A DNA stretch of 64,000 nucleotides, taken from contig NZ_CP015418.1 of the NCBI RefSeq assembly GCF_001633165.1, positions 2,976,001 to 3,040,000 on the forward strand, read 5' to 3'. Positions 9,231 through 17,989 of the stretch are shown one piece after another. The position numbers were made by a program, and so were the translations under genes. Position 1 is the first letter of the stretch. Each line of letters opens with the position of its first letter. The stretch comes from Rhodovulum sulfidophilum DSM 1374 (GTDB taxonomy: Bacteria > Pseudomonadota > Alphaproteobacteria > Rhodobacterales > Rhodobacteraceae). The notes beneath the pieces are model-generated. The model searched no databases. It was not told the DNA's origin and saw only the letters and a list, made by a program, of their open reading frames with translations.

Positions 9231-10241
9231 ATGGCGCTGAAGATCCGCCCCGATCCGCGACGTCCCTCGGGAGGCTATGCCGAGTTGTCGGCCGAGGCCG
9301 GGGCCCTGCCCGAGACCGAGGCCACGGTCTCGGTCTTCGACGCCTTTTCCGAACGCTTCCTCGGGCTTGACGGTTGGCAATCCGACCGGGCCGAGTTCGG
9401 CCCCTATGAGGTGGTCCGCGACGGCGACCGCGCGAGGCTGGTGATCGGCCCCGAGATCGTCAACCGGATCGAGGAATATGCCGCGCTGAAGATCCGGGTG
9501 AACCGCATCGAGGCCGAGCTGAGCTGGCCCGATGACGTGGTGCCGATGCCGGGGGCGGCCCGGATCGGCGGGCTTGCGGTGGCGCGCGCGGCACCCGCCG
9601 AGGCCACGACTGAGGCGACGGCCGACACAAAGGGTTTGCTGACCGGCAAACTGCCCGATCCCGGGCCCGGGGCGCCGCCGCCCGCCGCGCAGACCGAAGA
9701 CCCCGCCCCGGAGGAACAGCGCCGCAGCCGCCTGCCCCTGATCGCCGGGCTTTCAGCACTCGCGCTTCTGATCTGCGGCGGGGCGCTGGCCTGGTTCCTG
9801 ATGCAGCCGCCTTCCCCGCCGGTGGTCGCCGATCGCCCCGAGGCCGAGCCGACGCCGCCCGATCCCTGCCGCCCCGAGGCGCTGGCCGGGCTGGACGGTC
9901 TGCCCTTCGCCGAGGGCCGGGCGCTGATGGCGCGTTGCGGCGCGCGGGTGACCCCGCAACAGGCGCTGGCCGCGCTCGAGGCCGGGGCCGATGCGGGCGA
10001 TGCCGATGCCCTGCTGCTGTTCGGCGAGATCTACGACGAGGGCGCCAATGACGACCCCGTCGAGACCGAGATCGGGCTCAGCCTGACGCCGAGCGCCTCG
10101 AAAGCCGCCGAATATTATGCCCGGGCGCGCGCCGCGGGCAGCGCCGAGGCCACCAGGCGCCTCGAGCGTCTCTGCCCCGATTTGCGCGCGGCCTCCGACA
10201 CGCTGTCGCGAAGCGCCGCCGAGGAGTATTGCCGTCCATGA
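9231..10241 (+). CDS. Single-pass membrane protein with periplasmic Sel1-like repeats
   Basis: The 336-residue protein has an unrecognised cytoplasmic domain (1-115), a Pro/Ala/Thr linker, a membrane segment at about 168-191, and a periplasmic part. At 254-320 the pattern of small residues with LFGEIYDEG and AAEYYARARAAGSAEA resembles Sel1/TPR-like helical repeats. It is the third protein in the operon with a cytoplasm-TM-periplasm layout, but its N-terminal domain is unlike the SrfA-type domain of the first two. The start has a G-rich ribosome site just upstream. Its stop overlaps the next start (ATGA). It may be a scaffold linking the periplasmic vWA/FGE proteins to the cytoplasmic NTPases; this is inference. 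Confidence 0.7.
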   Translation: MALKIRPDPRRPSGGYAELSAEAGALPETEATVSVFDAFSERFLGLDGWQSDRAEFGPYEVVRDGDRARLVIGPEIVNRIEEYAALKIRVNRIEAELSWPDDVVPMPGAARIGGLAVARAAPAEATTEATADTKGLLTGKLPDPGPGAPPPAAQTEDPAPEEQRRSRLPLIAGLSALALLICGGALAWFLMQPPSPPVVADRPEAEPTPPDPCRPEALAGLDGLPFAEGRALMARCGARVTPQQALAALEAGADAGDADALLLFGEIYDEGANDDPVETEIGLSLTPSASKAAEYYARARAAGSAEATRRLERLCPDLRAASDTLSRSAAEEYCRP

Positions 10242-12160
10242 GCCCCTTCCGCCTCCGCCCGGCCCTTTCGGCATTTGCGATCGTGCTTTTCGTTGCCCAG
10301 AGCGGCGCGGCACTGGCGCATCCGCTGCTGGTCGAGGACACATCGACGGTCTATCAGCGGGTCCTGACCCGGCCCGGCGCGCCGCTCCATGACGCGCCCG
10401 ACGGCCCCGAGACCAGCCGCTATCCGGCGTTCCAGCCGCTTTACGTCTTTGCCCGGCAGGAGGGCTGGGTCGAGGTCGGCCCCTCGGCCACCGCCGCGCC
10501 CGCGGGCTGGGTCGCGGCCGACACCGTGGTCGACTGGAAACAGAACATCGTCGCCACCTTCACCAACCCCGCCGACCGTGCCCGCTCGCTGATGTTCCGG
10601 ACCGAGGACGATCTGCGCGGCTTCATGGAGGACGAGGCGCTGGTCGCCACCCAGGCCCGGCTGATCGAGAAGGCCGAGACCGGGATGCTTGCGCCCGAGG
10701 ACGGCGTCGTCGCCATCGAACCCGAAAACTACGTCAATATCCGCGACCGCTTCTACATCCTGCCGATCCTCGATTTCGTCGAGGACCTGCACCCGATGAC
10801 CTATGACGCGAACCTGCTTCTGAAAGTGGCCTCGGTGCCGCTGCGCGACGAGCTGCCAGTGGTCGCGGCCGAGGCGTCCTCGTCGGCGGGCGATTTCGAC
10901 GCGGGCGTCGTCTTCGTCTTCGACACCACCAAGTCGATGCAGCCCTATATCGAGCGCACCCGCAAGGCACTGGCCCGGATCATCTTCGACATCAACGGCA
11001 CCGATATCGGCGAACGGATCAATTTCGGCATCGAGGCCTTCCGCGACAATCCCGAGGCCGCGCCGGGTCTGGGCTACCGCACCCGCGAGGTGATCCCGCT
11101 CGAGAGGCGGATCAACCAGCTGCCGGTGCTCGAGGCGATCGACAATACCCGCACCGCGACGGTCTCGTCGCCCGGCTTCAACGAGGACAGCCTGGCCGGC
11201 GTCGAGGATGCGATCCGCCGGACCGACTGGGACCGGACAGGCTCGGGCGATCCGTTCGACGCGCGCTATGTCATCCTCGTGACCGATGCCGGGCCGAAGG
11301 ACCCGCGCGACCCGAATGCGCGTTCGGAAATCGGCCCGGTCGAGATCCAGCGCGATGCCGAGGGGCGCAACATCGTCATCATGACGCTGCATCTGAAGAC
11401 GGATGCCGGCGCGGCCAATCACGACTATGCCGCCGAGCGCTACCGGCAGCTGTCGCGCTTTGCCGGGCGGCAGTTCTACTATCCCATCGAGGGCGGCTCG
11501 GAACAGGCCTTCGAGGACACCGTGACGGCGCTGGTCACGGCGCTGACCGATCACGTGCGGATGGCGCTGGGACAGGCGCAGGTGCTGGCCCCCGAAGACC
11601 GCGACGAAGATCTCGAATTCCTGGGCCACGCGCTGCAACTGGCCTGGCTCGGCGCGCGTGAGGGCACCCGCGCGCCCGACGTGTTCGAAAGCTGGGTGAC
11701 CGAGAAGGCGGCCGAAAAGCCCCGGGCGCTGGCGCTCGAGCCGCGGCTTCTGGTGACCAAGAACGAGATGGCGACCATGGCCGAGCTGCTCGACAACCTG
11801 GTCCGGCTGGCCGAGGGAACGCGCGGCGAGGAGGAGGCGCGCGGCTTCTTCCGGCAGGTCCGCGGCGTCATCGCGCAGATGGCGCAGAACCCCGACCGGC
11901 TGGTCGCGACCGATGCCGACAGTCTGGGCGGCGCGCTCGAATATCTCGAACGCCTGCCCTATCGCAGCCAGCTTCTGCAGACCGACGAGGCGCGCTGGAT
12001 GTCGGGACCGATGGTCCGGCGCGAGATCATCGACGGCATGCGCCAGAAGCTGACCCAGTATCGCAAATGGCTTTACGACCCCTCGGTCTGGACCGCGCTT
12101 TACGAGGGCGCGCCCGATGGCGAGCAGGTCTTCGCCATGCCCTTCGACATCCTGCCCTGA
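10238..12160 (+). CDS. Secreted SH3-like / von Willebrand A domain protein (PpkA periplasmic-domain-like)
   Basis: ATG 10238 overlaps the previous stop and gives a 640-residue precursor with a clear Sec signal peptide ending ALA-HP near residue 30. A bacterial SH3-like domain follows at about 35-105. A vWA domain begins near 220, with the MIDAS-type motif DTTKS at 229-233 and a second acidic site ILVTDAG near 350. The C-terminal third is helical. The protein should be periplasmic. A periplasmic vWA region is also found in PpkA, the kinase of the type VI secretion threonine-phosphorylation pathway. Together with the TagT/TagS/TagR-like genes directly downstream, that suggests a ligand-sensing role. 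No kinase domain is present here, and the relation to PpkA needs a profile comparison. Confidence 0.75.
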   Translation: MSPFRLRPALSAFAIVLFVAQSGAALAHPLLVEDTSTVYQRVLTRPGAPLHDAPDGPETSRYPAFQPLYVFARQEGWVEVGPSATAAPAGWVAADTVVDWKQNIVATFTNPADRARSLMFRTEDDLRGFMEDEALVATQARLIEKAETGMLAPEDGVVAIEPENYVNIRDRFYILPILDFVEDLHPMTYDANLLLKVASVPLRDELPVVAAEASSSAGDFDAGVVFVFDTTKSMQPYIERTRKALARIIFDINGTDIGERINFGIEAFRDNPEAAPGLGYRTREVIPLERRINQLPVLEAIDNTRTATVSSPGFNEDSLAGVEDAIRRTDWDRTGSGDPFDARYVILVTDAGPKDPRDPNARSEIGPVEIQRDAEGRNIVIMTLHLKTDAGAANHDYAAERYRQLSRFAGRQFYYPIEGGSEQAFEDTVTALVTALTDHVRMALGQAQVLAPEDRDEDLEFLGHALQLAWLGAREGTRAPDVFESWVTEKAAEKPRALALEPRLLVTKNEMATMAELLDNLVRLAEGTRGEEEARGFFRQVRGVIAQMAQNPDRLVATDADSLGGALEYLERLPYRSQLLQTDEARWMSGPMVRREIIDGMRQKLTQYRKWLYDPSVWTALYEGAPDGEQVFAMPFDILP

Positions 12161-12164
12161 GCCG

Positions 12165-12908
12165 ATGGAGGCCGCGCTCGACATCCGCGATCTCGGGGTC
12201 TCGCTCAGCGATGGCGACCGGGGCTTCGCACTGAGGGTGCCCGAGCTTCGCATCGCCGCGGGCGAAACCGTGGGGCTGACAGGACCCAGCGGCACCGGCA
12301 AGACATTGCTGCTGGAGCTTCTGGGCCTGTTGCGCGCGCCCGAGCCGGGCGGCATCTACCGGCTGCGCCCGGCCGAGGGACCGGCGCGCGACCTGGCCGC
12401 GCTCTGGACCGGCCGGGGCGGGCTCGCGCCCCTGCGCGGGCGGCTCTTCGGCTTCGTGCCGCAGACCGGCGGGCTGCTGCCCTTCCTGACGCTGGCCGAG
12501 AACGTGGCCCTGCCGCAGCGGATCTGCGCGCGCCCCGACCCCGGGCTTGTGACCGATCTGATCGCGCGGCTCGGGCTCGGCCCGGTCGCGGGGCTGCGTC
12601 CCGAGCGGCTGTCGATCGGCCAGCGCCAGCGCGCCGCCATCGCCCGGGCGCTGGCGCACCGGCCCCGCTTCGTGATCGCCGACGAGCCGACCGCGGCGCT
12701 CGACCCCGAAAACGCCGCCGAGGCGATGAGCCTTCTGTTCGAGACCGCCGCGCGCAGCGGCGCCGCGGTGATCGTCTCGTCGCATGATCTGGACCTGCTG
12801 AAACGCTTTTCGCTGACCCGCTACCGGCTGGAGATCGATCCCGACCATGCGCCGGGCCGCCCCGTAAGCCGCCTGATCGCCGCAGCAGACGGACAGGAGG
12901 CGGCATGA
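12165..12908 (+). CDS. ABC transporter ATPase, LolD/MacB/TagT-like
   Basis: The 247-residue ATPase has Walker A GPSGTGKT, a Q-loop segment FVPQTGG, a signature LSIGQRQRAAIARAL and Walker B VIADEPTAALDP followed by the SSHD switch. It is the size and type of LolD/MacB subunits, which energise FtsX-like permeases and often do mechanical work across the envelope rather than transport. ATG 12165 starts four bases after the preceding stop. The gene overlaps the permease start by four bases. In type VI secretion loci the equivalent TagT works with TagS and TagR upstream of PpkA. I infer the same pairing here from gene order. Confidence 0.85.
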   Translation: MEAALDIRDLGVSLSDGDRGFALRVPELRIAAGETVGLTGPSGTGKTLLLELLGLLRAPEPGGIYRLRPAEGPARDLAALWTGRGGLAPLRGRLFGFVPQTGGLLPFLTLAENVALPQRICARPDPGLVTDLIARLGLGPVAGLRPERLSIGQRQRAAIARALAHRPRFVIADEPTAALDPENAAEAMSLLFETAARSGAAVIVSSHDLDLLKRFSLTRYRLEIDPDHAPGRPVSRLIAAADGQEAA

Positions 12909-14104
12909 GGCTTCTGGTCACGCTGGCGCTGCGGGCCCTGTTCCGCGACTGGATCTTTCTGCTGTGCAATGTCGCGGTGCTGGCAGGCGTCATCGTGCCG
13001 CTTCTGGTGCTTTATGGGGTGCGGAACGGGGTCTATGATGCGCTGATCGGCGATCTGATGTCGAACCCGGCGACCTTGCAGATCGACACCGCGGGCAACC
13101 AGAGCTTCACGCCCGCCGATCTGGCCGAGGTGCAGGGCTGGGAGGATGTGGGTTTTGCCACGCTCAAGACCCGCAGCATCTTCGACTATGTGAATGTCCG
13201 CGCGACCGGCGGGCGCGGCCGACAGGAGGCGCTGATCGCGCCTTCGGGCAGGGGCGATCCGATGATCGCGCCGCTGCCGGGGCTGGGGGCGGACGAGGTC
13301 GCGGTCTCGCCCGCGCTGGCCGCGCAGCTTGGGCTGGCGCCCGGCGACCGGGTCGAGATCTTCACCCAGGCCGAGAACCGGCCGCGCCAGCTGGTCCTGC
13401 CCGCGCGGCTTGCGGGCGTCTTGCCCGAGGGACGGCTCGACGGGCGGGTGGTGATGGCCGATATCGCCATGCTCGACCTGATCGAGGCCTTCTATGACGG
13501 CTATGCCCTGCCCGAGCACGGCATCGACAGCGGCAAGCCCTTGGCCGACCGAACCGAAAGCTTCGAGGGGATGCGGGTCTATGCCTCCGCGCTCGACCGG
13601 CTGGCGCCGCTGCAGGACCGGCTGGAAGCCCGCTTCGGCATTCGCACCCAGGCACGCACGGCCCAGGTGACCTCGGTGCTGGCGCTGGGGCGCAATCTGG
13701 GGCTGGCGCTGGCGCTGACCGTGGCCGTGGCGGCGGCAGGGCTTGCCGCCTCGCTGATCTTCGGCTTCTGGGGCGAGGTCGTGCGCACCCGCCGCACCCT
13801 GGCCAATCTGGGGCTGCTGGGCCTGCCGCAATGGCAGCTTTCGCTGTTCCCGGTGATCCAGGCGCTGGTGACGGCGGTGGCGGGGCTTTTCGTCTCCTTC
13901 CTGCTGTTCCACCTGACCGCGGCGCTGGCCGAAAGGCTGTTCGAAACCGGGCTGACCGATCGCGGCGGGCTGGTCTCGGTTTCGGCGGGCCAAGCCGCGA
14001 CCATCGCCGCGGCCGTGATCGCCTTCGTCGGCTGCGCCTCGCTGGCGGCGGCCCGGGCGGCCCTTGCCACCGACCCCGCCACCGTCCTGAGGGAAGAGAC
14101 ATGA
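12905..14104 (+). CDS. FtsX-like ABC permease, LolC/TagS-like
   Basis: The 399-residue protein has one N-terminal membrane helix (about 15-40), a large periplasmic domain (about 45-260) and three C-terminal helices (about 265-290, 315-340 and 362-385). This is the four-helix topology of LolC/E, MacB and FtsX-type permeases. It overlaps both neighbours by four bases, so ATPase, permease and FGE-fold protein are translationally coupled. It probably forms a dimer with the ATPase and couples ATP hydrolysis to periplasmic partners. The type VI TagS protein is a plausible homologue. A substrate such as a lipoprotein cannot be deduced. Confidence 0.82.
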   Translation: MRLLVTLALRALFRDWIFLLCNVAVLAGVIVPLLVLYGVRNGVYDALIGDLMSNPATLQIDTAGNQSFTPADLAEVQGWEDVGFATLKTRSIFDYVNVRATGGRGRQEALIAPSGRGDPMIAPLPGLGADEVAVSPALAAQLGLAPGDRVEIFTQAENRPRQLVLPARLAGVLPEGRLDGRVVMADIAMLDLIEAFYDGYALPEHGIDSGKPLADRTESFEGMRVYASALDRLAPLQDRLEARFGIRTQARTAQVTSVLALGRNLGLALALTVAVAAAGLAASLIFGFWGEVVRTRRTLANLGLLGLPQWQLSLFPVIQALVTAVAGLFVSFLLFHLTAALAERLFETGLTDRGGLVSVSAGQAATIAAAVIAFVGCASLAAARAALATDPATVLREET

Positions 14105-15663
14105 GATCCGCGGCCCTGTGCCTGTCGCTGTTTCTGGCCGCGCCGGTCGCCGCCGCCCCGGTCACCTGGGACAAGGCCCAGTACGACCCCGCGGCCGGGA
14201 CCGCGCCCGCCGATCTGATCCTGCCGATGCCCTGCGGCGGGGCGATGGCCTTCCAGCGCGTCGTGGTCCCGGTCGAGGCCGACGACCCGCTGGCCGACCG
14301 TCGCATCCGGGTCGGCCAGTCCGATCCCGAGACCGGCTATTCCGACTATCTGCGCACCGCCTATCTGCGCGGCGCCTTCCCCGGCCCCGCCCCGGGCGAC
14401 AGCGTCTATTACATCGCCCGCTACGAGATGACCCGCGCCCAGGGCCGCGCGCTGACAGGCGATTGCAGCCCGCCCAAACGGATCGACCGCACCGCGCTGG
14501 GGGGGCTGTCCTGGTTCCGCGCGGTCGAGCTGTCGCAGCGTTATTCCGAATGGCTGCTGGCCGAAGCCCGCGAGGCGCTGCCGCCCGAGACCGATGGCCG
14601 GGCCTATCTGCGGCTGCCCACCGAAACCGAATGGGAATTCGCGGCCCGCGGCGGCGCGGCGGTCGACCCCACGGTCTTTCCCTCGCGCCGCTTCTTCGGC
14701 GAGGGCGATCTGTTCGACTATGCCAAGGTGGTGGGCTCGGCGCGGGGCGCGCTGCTGCCCGTGGGCCTCGCCCGGCCGAACCCGCTGGGGCTTTACGACA
14801 TCTACGGCAATGCCGAGGAGCTGATGCTGGAGCCCTACCGGCTGAACGCCGTCGGGCGCGATCACGGCCAGGCGGGCGGGCTGGTGACGCGCGGCGGCTC
14901 GGTCCTGTCGGCGCCCGCGCAGGTCTATTCGGCCGAACGCACCGAATACCCGCTTTACAGCGCCGCGGACGGCACCGCCACGGCGGGCAAGACCTTCGGG
15001 CTGCGGCTTGTGCTCAGCCGCAGCGTCGCCTGGTCCGACCCGGTTCTGCGCGAAATCAAGGCGGGCTGGATCGCGCGGACCGAGAAGACCGCGCGCGGCG
15101 GCCCCGACCAGACCCCGCTCGGCACGCTTGCCGAAATGATCGACGAGGAAATCGACCCCCGCCGGAAGGCCGCGTTGCAGGACCTGCAACTCGAGGTCCG
15201 CCGCTCGGACGAGGAGGCGACCGCCGCCTTCGGCGAGGCCGCAAAGTCGACGCTTCTGAACGGCGCGGTGCTGGTGGGCGCGATGCGGGCCGGACAGACC
15301 GAGGAGGCGCGGATGAGCAGCGAGCTGATCGGCATCGCCGACCAGACCCGGCTCTGCGCCCGGGCAGAGCAATGCAGCGCCTTGCGCAGCGCGGGGTCGC
15401 GGCTGATGACCAAGCTCGACATGCTGCGCGACGTCCAGAAGACCTATCTGCTGTCGCTGCGCTCGGCCGTCGAATCCCTGACCGAAGGCGCCGATCCGAA
15501 GCTGACGGAGGATGCGATGCGGCTTTTGCAGGGCGAGCTCTCGGCCTCGGGCCAGCGCCAGATCCTCGACAACCTCGCGCGTTTCGCGGCCCTGCTCGAA
15601 GCCTATCGCGACAAGCCCGACATGTCGGAGGAGGAATTGCGCCTGCTGGTGCTCTCGCACTGA
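14101..15663 (+). CDS. Secreted FGE-sulfatase-fold protein, TagR-like, probably non-catalytic
   Basis: The 520-residue precursor has a signal peptide ending AAPVAAA near residue 19. An FGE-sulfatase (SUMF1-type) domain runs to about 305, with the family hallmark RLPTETEWEFAARGG at 171-185, NPLGLYDIYGN and the closing GLRLVLSR. A helical region (about 310-520) follows, with two cysteines close together near 420. The positions of the two catalytic cysteines of formylglycine-generating enzyme, in the segment after RGGS, read L-S-A and V-Y-S here. Oxidase activity is therefore unlikely. A non-catalytic periplasmic FGE fold next to a LolCD-like transporter is the arrangement of TagR in the type VI threonine-phosphorylation pathway. 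It is the last gene of the operon. Confidence 0.82.
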   Translation: MRSAALCLSLFLAAPVAAAPVTWDKAQYDPAAGTAPADLILPMPCGGAMAFQRVVVPVEADDPLADRRIRVGQSDPETGYSDYLRTAYLRGAFPGPAPGDSVYYIARYEMTRAQGRALTGDCSPPKRIDRTALGGLSWFRAVELSQRYSEWLLAEAREALPPETDGRAYLRLPTETEWEFAARGGAAVDPTVFPSRRFFGEGDLFDYAKVVGSARGALLPVGLARPNPLGLYDIYGNAEELMLEPYRLNAVGRDHGQAGGLVTRGGSVLSAPAQVYSAERTEYPLYSAADGTATAGKTFGLRLVLSRSVAWSDPVLREIKAGWIARTEKTARGGPDQTPLGTLAEMIDEEIDPRRKAALQDLQLEVRRSDEEATAAFGEAAKSTLLNGAVLVGAMRAGQTEEARMSSELIGIADQTRLCARAEQCSALRSAGSRLMTKLDMLRDVQKTYLLSLRSAVESLTEGADPKLTEDAMRLLQGELSASGQRQILDNLARFAALLEAYRDKPDMSEEELRLLVLSH

Positions 15664-16567
15664 GAGCGGCCCCAGCGGCCCGCATTGCGACCGCAGGGCG
15701 CTGCCGCAGCCGTCTCATCCTCTGCGGGCGGATGACCGGAAGCGCCATCGAGATTGGCTGTCTGGTCCTTGCCGCGATCTCGGCCGCACTTGGCGCATCG
15801 CTCGCCGAGCTGCTCCGCGGACCTGGTCGAAAGCTGCGCAGGTGATGACCGCGCGCGCCCTGACCGTCGGCGAGATGCGCGCGGGCCTTGGCAACGGCTT
15901 CGACGACCTCGAGCTTCTGCCGAGTCAGCTTCGCCCGCCTGGCCAAGGAGATGCGCTTGGCCCTGCTGACAGGGATTCAGGTCGTCGCGGACGATCTGCC
16001 TGCCCCGCTCGCCCCCATGCCGCCTTCGAGAAACCTGCGCGGCGTGGCTTTCGCCTTCGCGAGGGGCAGAATGACCTGACGAGCGGACGGCGCGAAACAG
16101 GCGACATGACAGTGAGCGGCGTGAGGGACGACCTTGCCGACGACCCGATGACCGGCGCCCGCAAGGCAGCCATTTCGATGACGACGGCTGCGGCTTGACG
16201 AGCGACAGCAGATCCGCGCCGCCGGCCGGAATGCCCATGAGGGACCGAAGGCACAGCCAGACCTCGACCGGCTCGTCACCGGGGTCGACGCTCTGGCCGC
16301 CCGGCAATCCGCAGCGGCTTCACAGCTTCTCGGACAGATTTCGGAGGAGCCCCCTGGCCGGAACCGGCATCAAGGCGACCGGGATAGGCAGGCTCGACGC
16401 ACAGGGCCAGCCGCTGGGGCATCTAGGTCGCGGTAGACGGTGGCGGGCTACGATGCCGTCCCGCCCGTCACCTGCCCGATGCGAAACGCCAAAGCGCGTC
16501 GCCTGCCCTTTCGGTCTCTGGAAATGTCCCGGCGGCGGTGGCATGGTCGCCCCAAAGGGAATCTCGA
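15664..16567 (+). other. Gene-poor stretch between the SrfABC-type operon and trkH
   Basis: No convincing gene is seen in these 904 bases. One short frame at 15732-15845 encodes a 37-residue peptide with a hydrophobic middle and a basic tail (ending RKLRR). It could be a small membrane peptide, but it lacks a good ribosome site. Other frames are short, overlap each other on both strands and switch register. This may be a decayed coding region. No inverted repeats of the kind that flank an insertion sequence were noticed. The last bases carry the trkH ribosome site. Confidence 0.4.
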
Positions 16568-17986
16568 TTGAACGTCGTCGTCTTTGCCAACGGGCTTGTC
16601 CTGGGGCTGCTGGCTCTGATGTCGGCGGTCGTGGCGGCGATTTACCCCGAGACCCGACCGATATTCGGCGAGGCCGCGTTCCAGCTCGGGCTGATCGGCA
16701 CGCTGGTCGCGATGGCCTCCCGACCCAGCTTCGAGACGCTGCGTCTGCCCCATGCCTTCATGCTGACCGCCTCGGTCTGGCTGATGGCTGCGGCGGGCGG
16801 CGCGGTGCCGCTTTACTTGTGGAAGCTGTCGGCGGCCGATGCCTTCTTCGAGGCGATGTCGGGGATCACCACCACCGGCTCGACGGTGATGACCGGGCTG
16901 GACGGCACGCCCAGGGGCATCCTGATGTGGCGCGCGCTGTTGCAGGCGCTGGGGGGCGTCGGCTTCATCGGCACCGGCATCGCGCTTCTGCCGGTGCTCA
17001 AGGTCGGCGGCATGCAGCTTTTCCGAACCGAAAGCTCGGACAAGAGCGAGAAGGAGCTGCGCAACGCCACCCAGTTCGCGGCGGCGACGCTTCTGGTCTA
17101 TGTCTCGCTGATGATCTTCTGCGGCGTGCTTTACCGCGCCGGCGGGATGAGTGTCTTCGACGCCGCGACCCATGCCATGACCACGCTGTCGACGGGGGGC
17201 TATTCCACCCATGACGCGTCCTTCGGCTTTTTCGCGAGCCCGTTCCTGCAATGGACCTGCACGCTGTTCATGGTGCTCGGCTCGGTGCCCTTCTCGTGGT
17301 ACATCCGCTCGGTCTATCACGGCAAGTTCCGCAGCGAGCAGGTCTCGGCGATGCTGAAGACGCTGGCCGCGGTGATCCTGCCGCTGAGCCTGTGGCTGAT
17401 GCTGAGCACCGACCTGCCGCTTCCGGCCGCGCTCCGGCTGGTGGCGTTCAACGTGGTCTCGGTGGTCTCGACCACGGGCTATGCCACGACCGACTACACC
17501 ACCTGGGGACCGGTCGCGGTGACCGCCTTCGTGATCCTGACCGCGGTCGGCGGCTGCACCGGCTCGACCTCGGGCGGGGCCAAGGCGATGCGCTGGGTGA
17601 TCATGTACCGGCTGCTGCGCGAGGGCATCCGCTCGGTCCGCTACCCGCACGGGGTCTATCGCATCCGCTACGAGGGCCGGGTGATCGACGAGGACATCGT
17701 CTCGAGCGTGATCGGCTTCTTCTCGATCTATGCGCTGAGCTTTGCGGTGATCGCGAGCCTCCTGACGCTGGTCGGGCTGGATGCCGCGACGGCCTTCAGC
17801 GGCGCGATCACGGCGCTGGCCAATGTCGGACCGGGCGTCGGCGACCTCATCGGGCCCGCGGGCACCTTCCAGTCGCTGTCCGACAAGGCCAAGACGATCC
17901 TCGCCATCGGCATGTATCTGGGACGGCTCGAGATGCTGACCGTGCTGGTGCTGCTGACGCCGCGGTTCTGGCGCTCGCTGGAGTAA
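16568..17986 (+). CDS. trkH: TrkH-family potassium uptake protein
   Basis: The 472-residue polytopic protein has the four pore loops of the Trk/Ktr/HKT superfamily: TTTGST, LSTGGYST, VSTTGYAT and LANVGPGVG, each with its conserved glycine. The length is usual for TrkH. I choose TTG 16568 because AAAGGGA at 16554-16560 lies seven bases upstream; a GTG at 16538 in the same frame has no such site. TrkH works with a cytoplasmic TrkA regulator, which is not in this window. The gene is convergent with bciA, three bases apart. Confidence 0.93.
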   Translation: MNVVVFANGLVLGLLALMSAVVAAIYPETRPIFGEAAFQLGLIGTLVAMASRPSFETLRLPHAFMLTASVWLMAAAGGAVPLYLWKLSAADAFFEAMSGITTTGSTVMTGLDGTPRGILMWRALLQALGGVGFIGTGIALLPVLKVGGMQLFRTESSDKSEKELRNATQFAAATLLVYVSLMIFCGVLYRAGGMSVFDAATHAMTTLSTGGYSTHDASFGFFASPFLQWTCTLFMVLGSVPFSWYIRSVYHGKFRSEQVSAMLKTLAAVILPLSLWLMLSTDLPLPAALRLVAFNVVSVVSTTGYATTDYTTWGPVAVTAFVILTAVGGCTGSTSGGAKAMRWVIMYRLLREGIRSVRYPHGVYRIRYEGRVIDEDIVSSVIGFFSIYALSFAVIASLLTLVGLDAATAFSGAITALANVGPGVGDLIGPAGTFQSLSDKAKTILAIGMYLGRLEMLTVLVLLTPRFWRSLE

Positions 17987-17989
17987 GGC

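Noticed and set aside
3384..9380. A nearly 2000-codon open frame on the minus strand across srfB and srfC
   Set aside because: It is exactly antisense to two well-supported genes. Its Gly/Ala/Arg/His-rich, low-complexity composition is what the complement of GC3-rich codons produces, and no domain motif or ribosome site supports it.
10115..12355. Long minus-strand open frame antisense to the vWA protein gene
   Set aside because: The plus-strand gene has a signal peptide, SH3-like and vWA motifs and overlapping starts; the antisense frame has none.
15603..16307. Minus-strand frames in the trkH-srf gap considered as a transposase remnant
   Set aside because: Fragments switch register and show no recognisable DDE, tyrosine or serine recombinase motif; no terminal inverted repeats were noticed.
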